From: Methylotenera_A sp031429035
Lineage (GTDB): Bacteria; Pseudomonadota; Gammaproteobacteria; Burkholderiales; Methylophilaceae
Direction: 5' to 3'
NCBI GenBank assembly: GCA_031429035.1
Contig: JANOYU010000076.1
Coordinates: 1 to 6,236, forward strand
Length of the DNA stretch: 6,236 nt
Position 1 is the stretch's first letter. Each line of letters begins with the position of its first letter. Shown piece after piece: positions 1 through 6,236 of the stretch. The notes below the pieces were generated by a model. That model ran no database searches and was not told the DNA's origin. It saw only the letters and a program-made list of their open reading frames with translations. The position numbers and the translations under genes are program-made.

Positions 1-273
1 GTTGAGGGTACGCTTGCTGAAGCAGACTTGAAGCGCCTGAATCACGGCCTTATGTTAGATGGCGAGCAACTAAAACCAGCCAAAGTAAGCTGGCAAAACG
101 AGGACCAATTGCGCTTTGTGCTGCGCGAAGGTAAAAAGCGCCAAATTCGCCGCATGTGCGAAATGGTTGGCTTATTTGTGGTGGGTTTAAAACGCGTACG
201 CATTGGAAGTGTAAATTTAGGTAAACTTCCACCAGGGCAATGGCGTTATTTGCGCAATAACGAGCGATTTTAA
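1..273 (+). CDS. rluF: 23S rRNA pseudouridine synthase, RluF-like (C-terminal part)
   Basis: This is the 3' end of a gene that enters from the left edge: 90 codons are open from base 1 to the TAA at 271-273, with no plausible true start inside the window. The visible part carries the C-terminal signature of the RsuA/RluB/RluE/RluF pseudouridine synthase family: a REGKKRQIRRMCE segment, a VGLKRVRIGSVNLG segment and the closing LPPGQWRYL. These enzymes convert a specific uridine in rRNA to pseudouridine in the cytoplasm. The RQIRRMCE wording resembles RluF (23S rRNA U2604 in E. coli) more than RluB, which usually has REVRRLWE; this subfamily call is from memory of the families. The catalytic Asp and the N-terminal S4-like domain lie outside the window. 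The long basic tail of E. coli RluF is absent, since the protein ends about eight residues after the QWRYL motif. Confidence 0.8.
   Translation, partial: VEGTLAEADLKRLNHGLMLDGEQLKPAKVSWQNEDQLRFVLREGKKRQIRRMCEMVGLFVVGLKRVRIGSVNLGKLPPGQWRYLRNNERF
244..262 (+). other. Small inverted repeat at the 3' end of the pseudouridine synthase gene
   Basis: A perfect 7-bp stem (CGTTATT at 244-250 with AATAACG at 256-262) encloses a 5-base loop (TGCGC). It lies in the last codons of the gene, and a short TTTT follows at 268-271. It could act as a weak terminator or as a 3'-end stabilising hairpin. The stem is A+T rich and the U-tract is short and not adjacent, so a terminator role is doubtful. Confidence 0.25.
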
Positions 274-310
274 GTTATTCTTACGTGTGAATTTTTTGCA
301 CATTAATTTT

Positions 311-316
311 TATAAT
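311..316 (+). promoter_or_regulatory. Possible -10 element upstream of yidB
   Basis: TATAAT is an exact match to the sigma-70 -10 consensus in the 59-base gap before yidB. No convincing -35 box is found 16-18 bases upstream. A start site about 7 bases downstream would fall inside the ribosome binding site, which argues against simple use. The region is A+T rich, so a chance match is possible. Confidence 0.3.
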
Positions 317-332
317 AGTAAAAGGAACAAAA

Positions 333-725
333 ATGGGTTTACTAGACAGCGTTGCAGGTGCAGTATTGGGTAAAGTAATGGGTGGCGGCCAAGGTGGCAT
401 GGCACAAATTGCTTTAGATATGTTTAACCAAAATGGCGGCATTGGCGGCGTGTTGGATAAATTTAAAGCGGGTGGTTTGGGCGATGCGGCGGCATCTTGG
501 GTGGGTAAAGGTGAGAATATTCCTGTTTCTGCTGATCAAATTTCTAGCGTGTTAGGTAGCGGCGCAATTGCAGAATTGGCAGCAAAATTTGGTATTGACC
601 CAGCTACACTAAGTGCACAAATTGCCGAACATTTACCAACAGTAGTTGATAAAATGACGCCAAATGGCGCGGTAGAAGAAAACTCTGGCGGCTTGCTATC
701 TAGTGTGTTGGGTATGCTGAAATAA
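333..725 (+). CDS. yidB: YidB family protein (DUF937)
   Basis: This encodes a small 130-residue protein, close to the 132 residues of E. coli YidB. Family features in order are: an N-terminal MGLLDSVAGAVLG segment; a Gly-rich stretch at about 17-22; NGGIGGVLDKFKAGGLGD at 34-51, the most typical YidB segment; SWVGKGENIPVSADQI at 55-70; a helix with GSGAIAELAAKFGID (75-89); and LPTVVDKMTPNG at 101-112. The function of the family is not firmly established; there is no signal peptide or membrane segment, so a soluble protein is likely. The ATG at 333 is supported by AAGGA at 322-326 with 6-base spacing and by the family-typical N-terminus. The gene sits alone between a 59-base gap and a strong terminator, so it is probably a short transcription unit of its own or the last gene of the unit containing the pseudouridine synthase. 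Confidence 0.88.
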   Translation: MGLLDSVAGAVLGKVMGGGQGGMAQIALDMFNQNGGIGGVLDKFKAGGLGDAAASWVGKGENIPVSADQISSVLGSGAIAELAAKFGIDPATLSAQIAEHLPTVVDKMTPNGAVEENSGGLLSSVLGMLK

Positions 726-737
726 GGTTTAAGCTGT

Positions 738-767
738 AAAAAAAGGGCGCAATAGCGCCCTTTTTTA
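738..767 (+). terminator. Rho-independent terminator after yidB
   Basis: A perfect GC-only 6-bp stem (GGGCGC 745-750, GCGCCC 755-760) has an AATA loop and is followed at once by six T. The stem is preceded by a run of A that can pair with the T-tract, so it could also work for transcripts from the other strand, though no minus-strand gene ends here. It lies 12 bases after the yidB stop codon and separates yidB from uppP. Confidence 0.93.
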
Positions 768-778
768 ATAACTAAACC

Positions 779-787
779 TGATAAAAT
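779..787 (+). promoter_or_regulatory. Candidate extended -10 promoter for uppP
   Basis: TG at 779-780, one base, then TAAAAT at 782-787 match the extended -10 pattern (TGnTATAAT) with one mismatch. There is no recognisable -35 box; the usual position falls in the terminator T-tract, as extended -10 promoters can tolerate. The last base of the element is 7 bases before the uppP ATG at 794, so transcription would begin at or next to the start codon. The placement right after a strong terminator makes a promoter here necessary unless read-through feeds uppP. Confidence 0.4.
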
Positions 788-793
788 AAGTAT

Positions 794-1591
794 ATGGATA
801 TCATAATATTATTTAAAGCCTTTATTTTAGGCATTGTGGAAGGCGCCACCGAATTTTTGCCAATTAGCAGCACAGGGCATTTAATTATTGTGGGCGATTT
901 ACTTAATTTTAATGACAATAAAGGCAATGTATTTGAAATTGTGATTCAATTGGGTGCCATTTTAGCGGTTTGTTTTGAGTTTAGAAAACGCTTATTGAAT
1001 ACAGTATCGCACTTGTTAAACGAGCCTTCTGCACAAGGTTTTGCTATTAATTTAGCCATTGCTTTTATGCCAGCTGCCTTGCTGGGCTTGGCTTTTCACG
1101 ATTATATTAAGCAGTATTTATTTTCGCCAATTACCGTTGCCATTGCTTTAATTGTGGGTGGTTTTGCCATTTTGTTGATTGAAAAATACACCACCCACAC
1201 TGCCACCCAAACAATAGAAAGCATTACTAAAAAACAAGCGTTACAAATAGGTTTAGCGCAATCGCTGGCTTTGGTACCTGGCGTTTCGCGCGCAGGTGCA
1301 ACCATTTTAGGCGGCATGATGTTTGGTTTAACAAGGCAAACCGCCACTGAGTTCTCTTTCTTTTTAGCTATCCCCATTATGTTTGCCGCTACTGGGTACG
1401 ATTTACTTAAAAGTTGGCGTTTATTAAGCATGGCAGATTTACCCATGTTTGCAGTGGGTTTTATCACTGCATTTGTGTCTGCATTAATTGTTATTAAAGT
1501 ACTGATTAAATACGTGGCTACCCACGATTTTACTGGCTTTGCTTGGTATCGCATTATTTTTGGCAGCATTGTGCTGGCTTATTTTTGGTGA
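794..1591 (+). CDS. uppP: Undecaprenyl-diphosphatase UppP (BacA)
   Basis: UppP is an inner-membrane enzyme that removes a phosphate from undecaprenyl diphosphate, recycling the lipid carrier for peptidoglycan and other surface polymers; overproduction gives bacitracin resistance. The 265-residue length fits the family (about 273 in E. coli). Motif 1, EGATEFLPISSTGH at 16-29, carries the expected catalytic or metal-binding Glu16, Glu20 and His29. Motif 2, PGVSRAGATI at 162-171, carries Arg166. The usual form is PGxSRSG, so Ser is replaced by Ala at 167. Hydrophobic segments recur through the protein (about 5-28, 44-62, 84-101, 111-129, 150-163, 186-202, 217-238 and 248-264), as expected for a polytopic enzyme. 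The start at 794 puts the first motif where E. coli has it, but no Shine-Dalgarno sequence precedes it. The gene begins just after the yidB terminator and ends 73 bases before asmA. Confidence 0.96.
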   Translation: MDIIILFKAFILGIVEGATEFLPISSTGHLIIVGDLLNFNDNKGNVFEIVIQLGAILAVCFEFRKRLLNTVSHLLNEPSAQGFAINLAIAFMPAALLGLAFHDYIKQYLFSPITVAIALIVGGFAILLIEKYTTHTATQTIESITKKQALQIGLAQSLALVPGVSRAGATILGGMMFGLTRQTATEFSFFLAIPIMFAATGYDLLKSWRLLSMADLPMFAVGFITAFVSALIVIKVLIKYVATHDFTGFAWYRIIFGSIVLAYFW

Positions 1592-1664
1592 ACTAACTGT
1601 TAAGCTGTAAATCCCATGTTTAATGGCTTAGAATAGTCATAAACTAGCAAAAAGCGAGAATAAT

Positions 1665-4600
1665 ATGCCCAAATTACTCAAATACGCACTTTATGGCATT
1701 GGCGGCATCATCGCCTTGCTGCTATTAGTCGCAGCCTATTTTGCTATCACCTTTAACCCAAACGACTACAAAGATGACATCATTAAATTGGTGAAAGATA
1801 AAAAAGAGCGCACGCTAAATATTGAAGGCGATATTAAATTAAGTTATTGGCCAAAAATAGGCGCCGATCTTGGCAAGCTTTCTATTTCTGAACACAAATC
1901 TGACGCTATTTTTGCCTCTGTAAACAACGTAAAAGTGGCGTTGGCAGTGCTGCCACTGCTTAAAAAATCGCTGGTGGTGGATACTGTTTACGTGGATGGT
2001 GCCAAAGCCAATGTCATTAAGCGCAAAGATGGCAGCTTTAACTTTGACGATTTAATGAGCAAAGATGAAGAATCGCAGCAGTTTAAGTTTGATGTGGATG
2101 GCGTAAATGTGACGAATTCTGAAGTGAAATACAGTGATGAAACCACAGGCGCCAAATACAATGTTAGCAAATTTAATATGAAATCTGGCCACATTGCGCT
2201 GGCCGAACCCGTAGATTTAGAAACTGATTTTACGATAACCGCCAACCAACCTGAAACCGCTGCCAATATTCAGCTAAAAGGCAATTTTTTGGTAGACCCA
2301 GAAACCAAGCACTTTAAAGTAAAAGGCTTAGATAGCCATATTACAGGCGACATGCTGAACGGTACCGGTATGGATATTAAGGCCAGTGGCGATGTAGATG
2401 CCAAACCAGAGTTAATGGAATTTTTGGTAGATGACCTAAAATTTATCGCCAGTGGCATGTTTGACGGCGCAAAACAGAGCATCGATTTAAACGCACCAGC
2501 ATTAACTATTTTAAAAGACGAAGTCAGCAGCAAAAAAGTCACGGTTAGTCTAGGTCAAGAAAAAGCAGGTGATGTATTTAAGGCGAACATGGTATTGGCC
2601 GATATGAAGGGCTCGCCCAAAGCCTTGCAAAGTAGCGGCATTACAGGCGACATTAATGCCGTGCAAGGTAAGCGCACAGTGACAGGTACTTTCTCATCAC
2701 CTTTTACTGGCAATATTACTGACCTTATTTTTGATATACCAAAACTAGCAGGCAACTTAGATATTAAAGACCCCAGCTTGCCCAATGGTGGCCTAAAAGG
2801 CACATTTAACTTAGGCGCGCATACCGATATTAAAAAAGAGCTAGCCAACAGCAAATTTAGTTTAAACATGGCCGACACCAAGCTAACAGGCGATGTGGAT
2901 GTGAGTGGCTTTAAAAAGCAAAGCATCAAGTTCAACTTAAATGCTGATAAATTAGACTTAAATAAACTGCTGGGCAAATCTTCAGCGCCCGCCCAAAACA
3001 GCAATAAAACTAGCAGCAAGCCTGCCGACATGTCTGCGTTAAAAAACATGACGCTAGATGGCAAGCTAAATATTGGCAGCCTTTTATACGACAAATACCG
3101 CGTATCTGGCTTAAACGTGGGCATAAAAGCAGATGGCAATAAGCTGGCATTAAGTGGCTTAAATGTAAAAGTGGACGATAGCCAAATTAAAGGCAATGTG
3201 GGTATTAGCAATTTTGCCAAACCGCTTTATACGTTTGATATTGATGTTGACCAAGTAGATGTAGATAAATATGTAGCCGCCGCACCAGCAAAAGCATCTG
3301 CAACGCCAGCCAGCAGTAAGCCACTCGATTTAAGTGCGCTTAAAGCTTTAAATGCCGACGGATCGATTCGGGTTGGTAAGCTTAAATATGGTAAAACTAA
3401 TGCCAGCAATATCAATATTAATTTAAAAGCCGATGGTGAAAAACTTAATTTAAACCCATTAAGCGCCAAAGTAGACGATAGCCAAATTAAAGGTAGCTTT
3501 GCTATTACCCAATTTGCAAAACCTAAGTTTTTATTTGATTTAGATATCGATGCCCTAGACGCCAATAGATATGCGGCTTCTGGCGATGCAAATAAAACCT
3601 CTAATGAAAGTTCAAGCGGTTTAAGCGGGTTGAAAACGTTTCTGGCCGAGGGCGATTTACGCATTGGTAGTTTAAAATACGACAAATACCAAATTAGCAA
3701 CTTAAAAGCTGGGCTAAAAGCCGATGGCCAAAAATTAAGTCTGAACCCACTTATCGCCAAAGTGGATGACAGCCAAATTAATGCCAATTTAGGTATTAGT
3801 CAATTTAACAATCCTGCCTATAATTTTGACATTAAAATCGACCGCCTTGATGCAGATAGATACATTGCCAAAGGCGACCCAAAAGCCAAAAGTAGTGGTG
3901 ACGCACCGATAGATTTGAGCGCACTAAAAAAGTTGAACGCCACTGGCGAGGCCAAAATTGGCTGGCTTAAACTTGCCAATGTTAAAACTGAGAATGTAAA
4001 CCTTGGCCTAAATGCCAGTGATGGCATTGCCACACTTTCACCGTTTGCTGCTAACTTATATGGTGGCAGCATGGCGGGCACACTCAAAGTGGACGCACGT
4101 GCGACGCCGAATATAGCGTTTAAACAAAATATGAAAGGTGTCTCAGTTGGCCCGCTAATGGTAGATGCCATTAAAAATGACATGCTAAGCGGCACTGGCA
4201 CGGTGAATATTGACGTGATTACAACAGGCAATACGGTGAGTGCGCTTAAAAAAGGGTTGGCTGGCAATGCCTCACTAAACTTAGCAGATGGCGCGATTAA
4301 AGGCGTCGATATTGCGGGCAGCATTCGCGATATTAAAAGCAAAGTGAATATTTTGGGTAAAAAAGATGCCAGCAGCGACAAAAGTAAAAAAACTGATTTT
4401 AGCGAGCTAACGGCCACATTTGACATAAAAAACGGCGTCGCGCACAACGAAGATTTAGCCATGAAAGCGCCGGTGTTGCGCCTAGCCAAGGGGGACAGCC
4501 GTGGCGATATTGATATTGGTAACGAGAAAATAAATTATTTGGCAAAACCGACTGTGGTGAAATCGCTTAAAGGCCAAGGCGGCGCAGAGCTAGATGATTT

Positions 4601-4919
4601 AAGCGGAATAGCCATTCCTGTAAAAATTACTGGCACTTTTGCCGACCCAAAATATGGTATGGACTTTGCCGCAATCGGCACAGCTTTAGCGCAATCTAAA
4701 CTGCTAGATAAAGTAGGTGGTGATAAAGCTACCGCTGCCAAAGAGCTGCTTGGTGGCGATAATAAAGTAGATGCGCTGAAAGATTTGCTGGGTAAAAAGA
4801 AAAAACCTGCCGAGGCAGCGCCTGCAGACGGCACTGCAGCACCCGCTGAGCCTGCAGAAAAGCCAAAATCTGTAGAAGAAAAAGCTGAGAAAAAAATTAA
4901 AGACCTGCTTAAGTTTTAA
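1665..4919 (+). CDS. asmA: AsmA family envelope protein, enlarged by tandem internal repeats
   Basis: This encodes a 1084-residue protein, much longer than E. coli AsmA (about 617). A short basic N-terminus is followed by one membrane helix (about 8-29) and then FNPNDYKDDI at 30-39, the typical AsmA entry into the periplasmic domain. The C-terminal family core is present: LAGNASLNLADGAIKGVDI at 865-883, FSELTATFDI at 912-921, and the KPTVV...GIAIPVKITGTF stretch at 961-992. Between them, from about 453 to 834, a module of 97-100 residues occurs four times, separated by Ala/Ser/Lys/Pro-rich linkers. The tail (about 1044-1084) is Lys/Ala/Pro/Glu rich and probably disordered. AsmA-like proteins are anchored in the inner membrane and, from work on relatives such as TamB, YhdP and YdbH, are thought to form grooves that carry phospholipids toward the outer membrane; this role is inferred here. 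A weak GCGAGA sequence lies 5-10 bases before the ATG. mutY begins 2 bases after the stop. A weak TAGAAT at 1629-1634 is the only promoter hint. Confidence 0.92.
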   Translation: MPKLLKYALYGIGGIIALLLLVAAYFAITFNPNDYKDDIIKLVKDKKERTLNIEGDIKLSYWPKIGADLGKLSISEHKSDAIFASVNNVKVALAVLPLLKKSLVVDTVYVDGAKANVIKRKDGSFNFDDLMSKDEESQQFKFDVDGVNVTNSEVKYSDETTGAKYNVSKFNMKSGHIALAEPVDLETDFTITANQPETAANIQLKGNFLVDPETKHFKVKGLDSHITGDMLNGTGMDIKASGDVDAKPELMEFLVDDLKFIASGMFDGAKQSIDLNAPALTILKDEVSSKKVTVSLGQEKAGDVFKANMVLADMKGSPKALQSSGITGDINAVQGKRTVTGTFSSPFTGNITDLIFDIPKLAGNLDIKDPSLPNGGLKGTFNLGAHTDIKKELANSKFSLNMADTKLTGDVDVSGFKKQSIKFNLNADKLDLNKLLGKSSAPAQNSNKTSSKPADMSALKNMTLDGKLNIGSLLYDKYRVSGLNVGIKADGNKLALSGLNVKVDDSQIKGNVGISNFAKPLYTFDIDVDQVDVDKYVAAAPAKASATPASSKPLDLSALKALNADGSIRVGKLKYGKTNASNININLKADGEKLNLNPLSAKVDDSQIKGSFAITQFAKPKFLFDLDIDALDANRYAASGDANKTSNESSSGLSGLKTFLAEGDLRIGSLKYDKYQISNLKAGLKADGQKLSLNPLIAKVDDSQINANLGISQFNNPAYNFDIKIDRLDADRYIAKGDPKAKSSGDAPIDLSALKKLNATGEAKIGWLKLANVKTENVNLGLNASDGIATLSPFAANLYGGSMAGTLKVDARATPNIAFKQNMKGVSVGPLMVDAIKNDMLSGTGTVNIDVITTGNTVSALKKGLAGNASLNLADGAIKGVDIAGSIRDIKSKVNILGKKDASSDKSKKTDFSELTATFDIKNGVAHNEDLAMKAPVLRLAKGDSRGDIDIGNEKINYLAKPTVVKSLKGQGGAELDDLSGIAIPVKITGTFADPKYGMDFAAIGTALAQSKLLDKVGGDKATAAKELLGGDNKVDALKDLLGKKKKPAEAAPADGTAAPAEPAEKPKSVEEKAEKKIKDLLKF
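3021..4166 (+). repeat. Four tandem modules coding for AsmA repeats
   Basis: Protein modules start at residues 453, 553, about 650 and 748 (bases 3021, 3321, 3612 and 3906); the conserved SALK/SGLK landmark recurs at 100, 97 and 98 residues. Each reads xDLSALK, G-x-[IL]-x-[IV]-G-x-L-K, LKADG, a PL/GL turn and, in units 1-3, AKVDDSQI or VKVDDSQI, then FDIDVD and a VDVDKY/LDANRY/LDADRY end followed by a variable linker. Units 1-3 are clearly closest to each other. Unit 4 has NLYGGSMAG in place of VDDSQIKG and is the single copy expected in ordinary AsmA proteins. Units 1 and 2 share an exact 20-base identity at 3174-3193 and 3474-3493, exactly 300 bases apart. Most other positions have diverged, so the duplications are not very recent. 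Confidence 0.85.
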
Positions 4920-4921
4920 GT

Positions 4922-5965
4922 ATGCATACTTTTGCCAACGCCATTATTGCTTGGCAAAAACTGCATGGTCGCCACCATTTACCGTGGCAACATACGCGAG
5001 ACCCTTATGCTATTTGGGTTTCTGAAATTATGTTGCAGCAAACACAAGTGGCTGCTGTTATTGGCTACTATGCTAATTTTATGGCACGATTTCCCACTAT
5101 TTCTGCACTGGCAAATGCCACGCAAGAACAAGTTTTGCAAAGTTGGAGTGGGCTAGGTTATTACAGCCGTGCACGCAACTTGCACAACGCCGCACAAAAA
5201 ATTGTGGATGATTTTGGCGGTATTTTTCCTGAAAGTTTTGACGATATTCTAAGTTTACCTGGCATTGGTCGATCAACCGCTGCTGCTATTTCTACTTTTG
5301 CACTAAATCAACCACAACCCATTTTAGATGGCAATGTGAAACGCGTTTTTGCACGTTATTTTAATATTGTTGGCGCAACAAATACGCCAAAAGTAGTGCA
5401 AACCATGTGGCAAATTGCCCAGCGTGAAAACCCAATAAACCCACAAGATGCCATAATTTATACGCAAGGCTTAATGGATTTAGGTGCAACAGTTTGTACA
5501 CGAGGCAAACCACGATGCCCTGAATGCCGCATGAATGTTGGCTGCCAGGCCTATGCAAATAATGAGGTGCATTTATTGCCCACACCAAAAGTTAAAAAAA
5601 CAACGCCACAAAAACACACAACAATGCTAATTTTACTAAAAGCTGGTGAAGTTTTATTAGAAAAACGCCCACAAACAGGCATTTGGGCTGGACTTTGGAG
5701 TTTGCCTGAAATTGATGTGACTGAGATTGCTACTGAGGTGGCTTTTAACAAGTTTGGCATGACTAGCGAGGCAGAAGAAACGCTACCAATCGTCAATCAT
5801 GCGTTTACGCATTTTAAGTTGGCTATTTACCCGCAACCGTTGCAGGTGATTAGCCAGAAACCGCAATTAAATCAATCTAACAATATTTGGTTGCCAATTA
5901 GTGAGGCAGTTGAGGCAGCCATTCCTACCCCAGTCAGAAATATACTAGTCGCTTTAAAATACTAG
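4922..5965 (+). CDS. mutY: A/G-specific adenine glycosylase MutY
   Basis: MutY removes adenine paired with 8-oxoguanine, preventing G:C to T:A mutations. The 347-residue protein matches the family length (350 in E. coli). In order: LPWQ at 20-23; WVSEIMLQQTQV at 32-43 with the catalytic Glu35; GLGYYSRARNL at 77-87; the helix-hairpin-helix LPGIGRSTA at 112-120; ILDGNVKRV at 134-142 with the catalytic Asp136; and a CX6CX2CX5C iron-sulfur cluster at Cys192, 199, 202 and 208. The C-terminal NUDIX-like domain (about 230-345), which recognises 8-oxoguanine, includes LLEKRPQTGIWAGLWSLPE and the HAFTHF motif at 293-298. The ATG at 4922 fits the family N-terminus. It lies 2 bases after the asmA stop with no good ribosome binding site of its own, so translational coupling to asmA is likely. 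The last residues are altered by a 17-bp duplication (see repeat at 5943). All catalytic residues are intact. Confidence 0.97.
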   Translation: MHTFANAIIAWQKLHGRHHLPWQHTRDPYAIWVSEIMLQQTQVAAVIGYYANFMARFPTISALANATQEQVLQSWSGLGYYSRARNLHNAAQKIVDDFGGIFPESFDDILSLPGIGRSTAAAISTFALNQPQPILDGNVKRVFARYFNIVGATNTPKVVQTMWQIAQRENPINPQDAIIYTQGLMDLGATVCTRGKPRCPECRMNVGCQAYANNEVHLLPTPKVKKTTPQKHTTMLILLKAGEVLLEKRPQTGIWAGLWSLPEIDVTEIATEVAFNKFGMTSEAEETLPIVNHAFTHFKLAIYPQPLQVISQKPQLNQSNNIWLPISEAVEAAIPTPVRNILVALKY

Positions 5966-5976
5966 TCGCATTAAAA
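5943..5976 (+). repeat. 17-bp tandem duplication across the mutY stop codon
   Basis: Bases 5943-5959 and 5960-5976 are adjacent copies of a 17-base sequence beginning TACTAGTCGC, differing at one position (T5953 versus A5970). Because 17 is not a multiple of three, the second copy is read in another frame and its TAG becomes the mutY stop codon (5963-5965). Both copies contain the palindrome ACTAGT. Confidence 0.9.
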
Positions 5977-5984
5977 AAGCAAAA

Positions 5985-6236
5985 TTAAGCATCAAAAATT
6001 GGCTTTCTGCCAACTAACGCTTCTAACATTCTCAGTTCGTCGTCATTGTGGTCTTGCACTTCAAATGCTTTCATTTTGGCATGACCATCTTTACCAGTAG
6101 TCACCACATGCGCGTTATGGTGTGTTGCAATCACGTCGGTTTTATCTAAGCCCACAATTAAATCGGTATGGCCGTAACAAGTGCAAGTGTATAGTTGTTG
6201 CGGCGTAACGGCTGCATAAACGGCGGTGCCTCTAAT
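5985..6236 (-). CDS. Probable FecR-domain protein (C-terminal part)
   Basis: A minus-strand reading frame is open from the right edge to a TAA at 5987-5985, giving the last 83 residues; its start is outside the window. The residues begin IRGTAVYAAV and include the Cys motif CTCYGHTDL (about 18-26), THHNAHVV (38-45), HNDDELRMLEALVGRKP at 63-79 and the end IFDA. The pattern RGTxxY, CTCYG, THH and HxDxELxxLEALVGR recalls a group of proteobacterial proteins annotated as FecR-domain proteins, which are often exported; I recognise it from memory and cannot confirm it. Classical FecR is a membrane signal transducer for iron transport, but stand-alone FecR-domain proteins such as this one have no settled role. 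The gene converges on mutY with 19 bases between stop codons, and I see no clear terminator there. Confidence 0.65.
   Translation of the reverse strand: MRGTAVYAAVTPQQLYTCTCYGHTDLIVGLDKTDVIATHHNAHVVTTGKDGHAKMKAFEVQDHNDDELRMLEALVGRKPIFDA

Noticed and set aside
1102..1569. A 155-codon minus-strand frame inside uppP
   Set aside because: It overlaps a fully supported UppP gene, has no family resemblance and no ribosome binding site of note.
729..1611. A 12-base exact repeat TTAAGCTGTAAA at 729-740 and 1600-1611, each just after a stop codon
   Set aside because: About one shared 12-mer is expected by chance in a window of this size, and the two copies have no shared structure: only the first abuts a terminator.
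1592..1664. Possible promoter for asmA (TAGAAT at 1629-1634)
   Set aside because: The nearest -35-like hexamers are poor matches or badly spaced. asmA may have a promoter here or be read through from uppP; the sequence does not decide it.
1988..4834. A chain of long minus-strand reading frames opposite asmA (longest 221 and 223 codons at 2555-3220 and 3818-4489)
   Set aside because: All lie in the same antisense frame, in which a stop arises only opposite particular Tyr, His or Gln codons in certain contexts. AsmA is poor in these and rich in Lys, Asp, Asn, Gly and Ala, so long open antisense frames are expected. Their products resemble no known family.
5944..5990. Terminator between mutY and the convergent gene
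   Set aside because: The paired ACTAGT palindromes could form a weak 6-bp stem, and there are A/T runs, but no GC-rich stem followed by a T-tract is present on either strand.

Overview
The window reads as chromosomal housekeeping DNA from a Gram-negative proteobacterium. Ordinary bacterial codon use, visible A+T richness, and the set RluF-like synthase, YidB, UppP, AsmA, MutY and a FecR-like protein point, by inference, to a moderately low-GC betaproteobacterium, possibly Methylophilaceae-like. There is no phage, transposon, CRISPR or tRNA signature. I see no wholly new system. The most notable object is a lengthened AsmA protein with an internal module repeated in tandem.

Layout, left to right. 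Positions 1-273 hold the 3' end of an rRNA pseudouridine synthase gene (RluF-like). Positions 333-725 hold a small YidB/DUF937 gene, closed by a strong intrinsic terminator at 738-767. Just after the terminator comes uppP (794-1591), which recycles the undecaprenyl lipid carrier. It lacks a Shine-Dalgarno sequence and may be read from a leaderless transcript. A 73-base gap leads to a 1084-residue AsmA-family envelope protein (1665-4919). mutY (4922-5965), a DNA repair glycosylase, follows after only 2 bases. The 3' end of a minus-strand gene (complement of 5985-6236), probably a FecR-domain protein, converges on mutY.

Two genes, uppP and asmA, concern the cell envelope: lipid carrier recycling and probable inter-membrane lipid transport. 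The pseudouridine synthase and mutY are RNA modification and DNA repair genes. asmA and mutY are close enough for co-transcription and translational coupling, but no common pathway is evident. A 17-bp tandem duplication sits on the mutY stop codon and appears to have changed the last residues of MutY. No gene-free stretch exceeds 75 bases.
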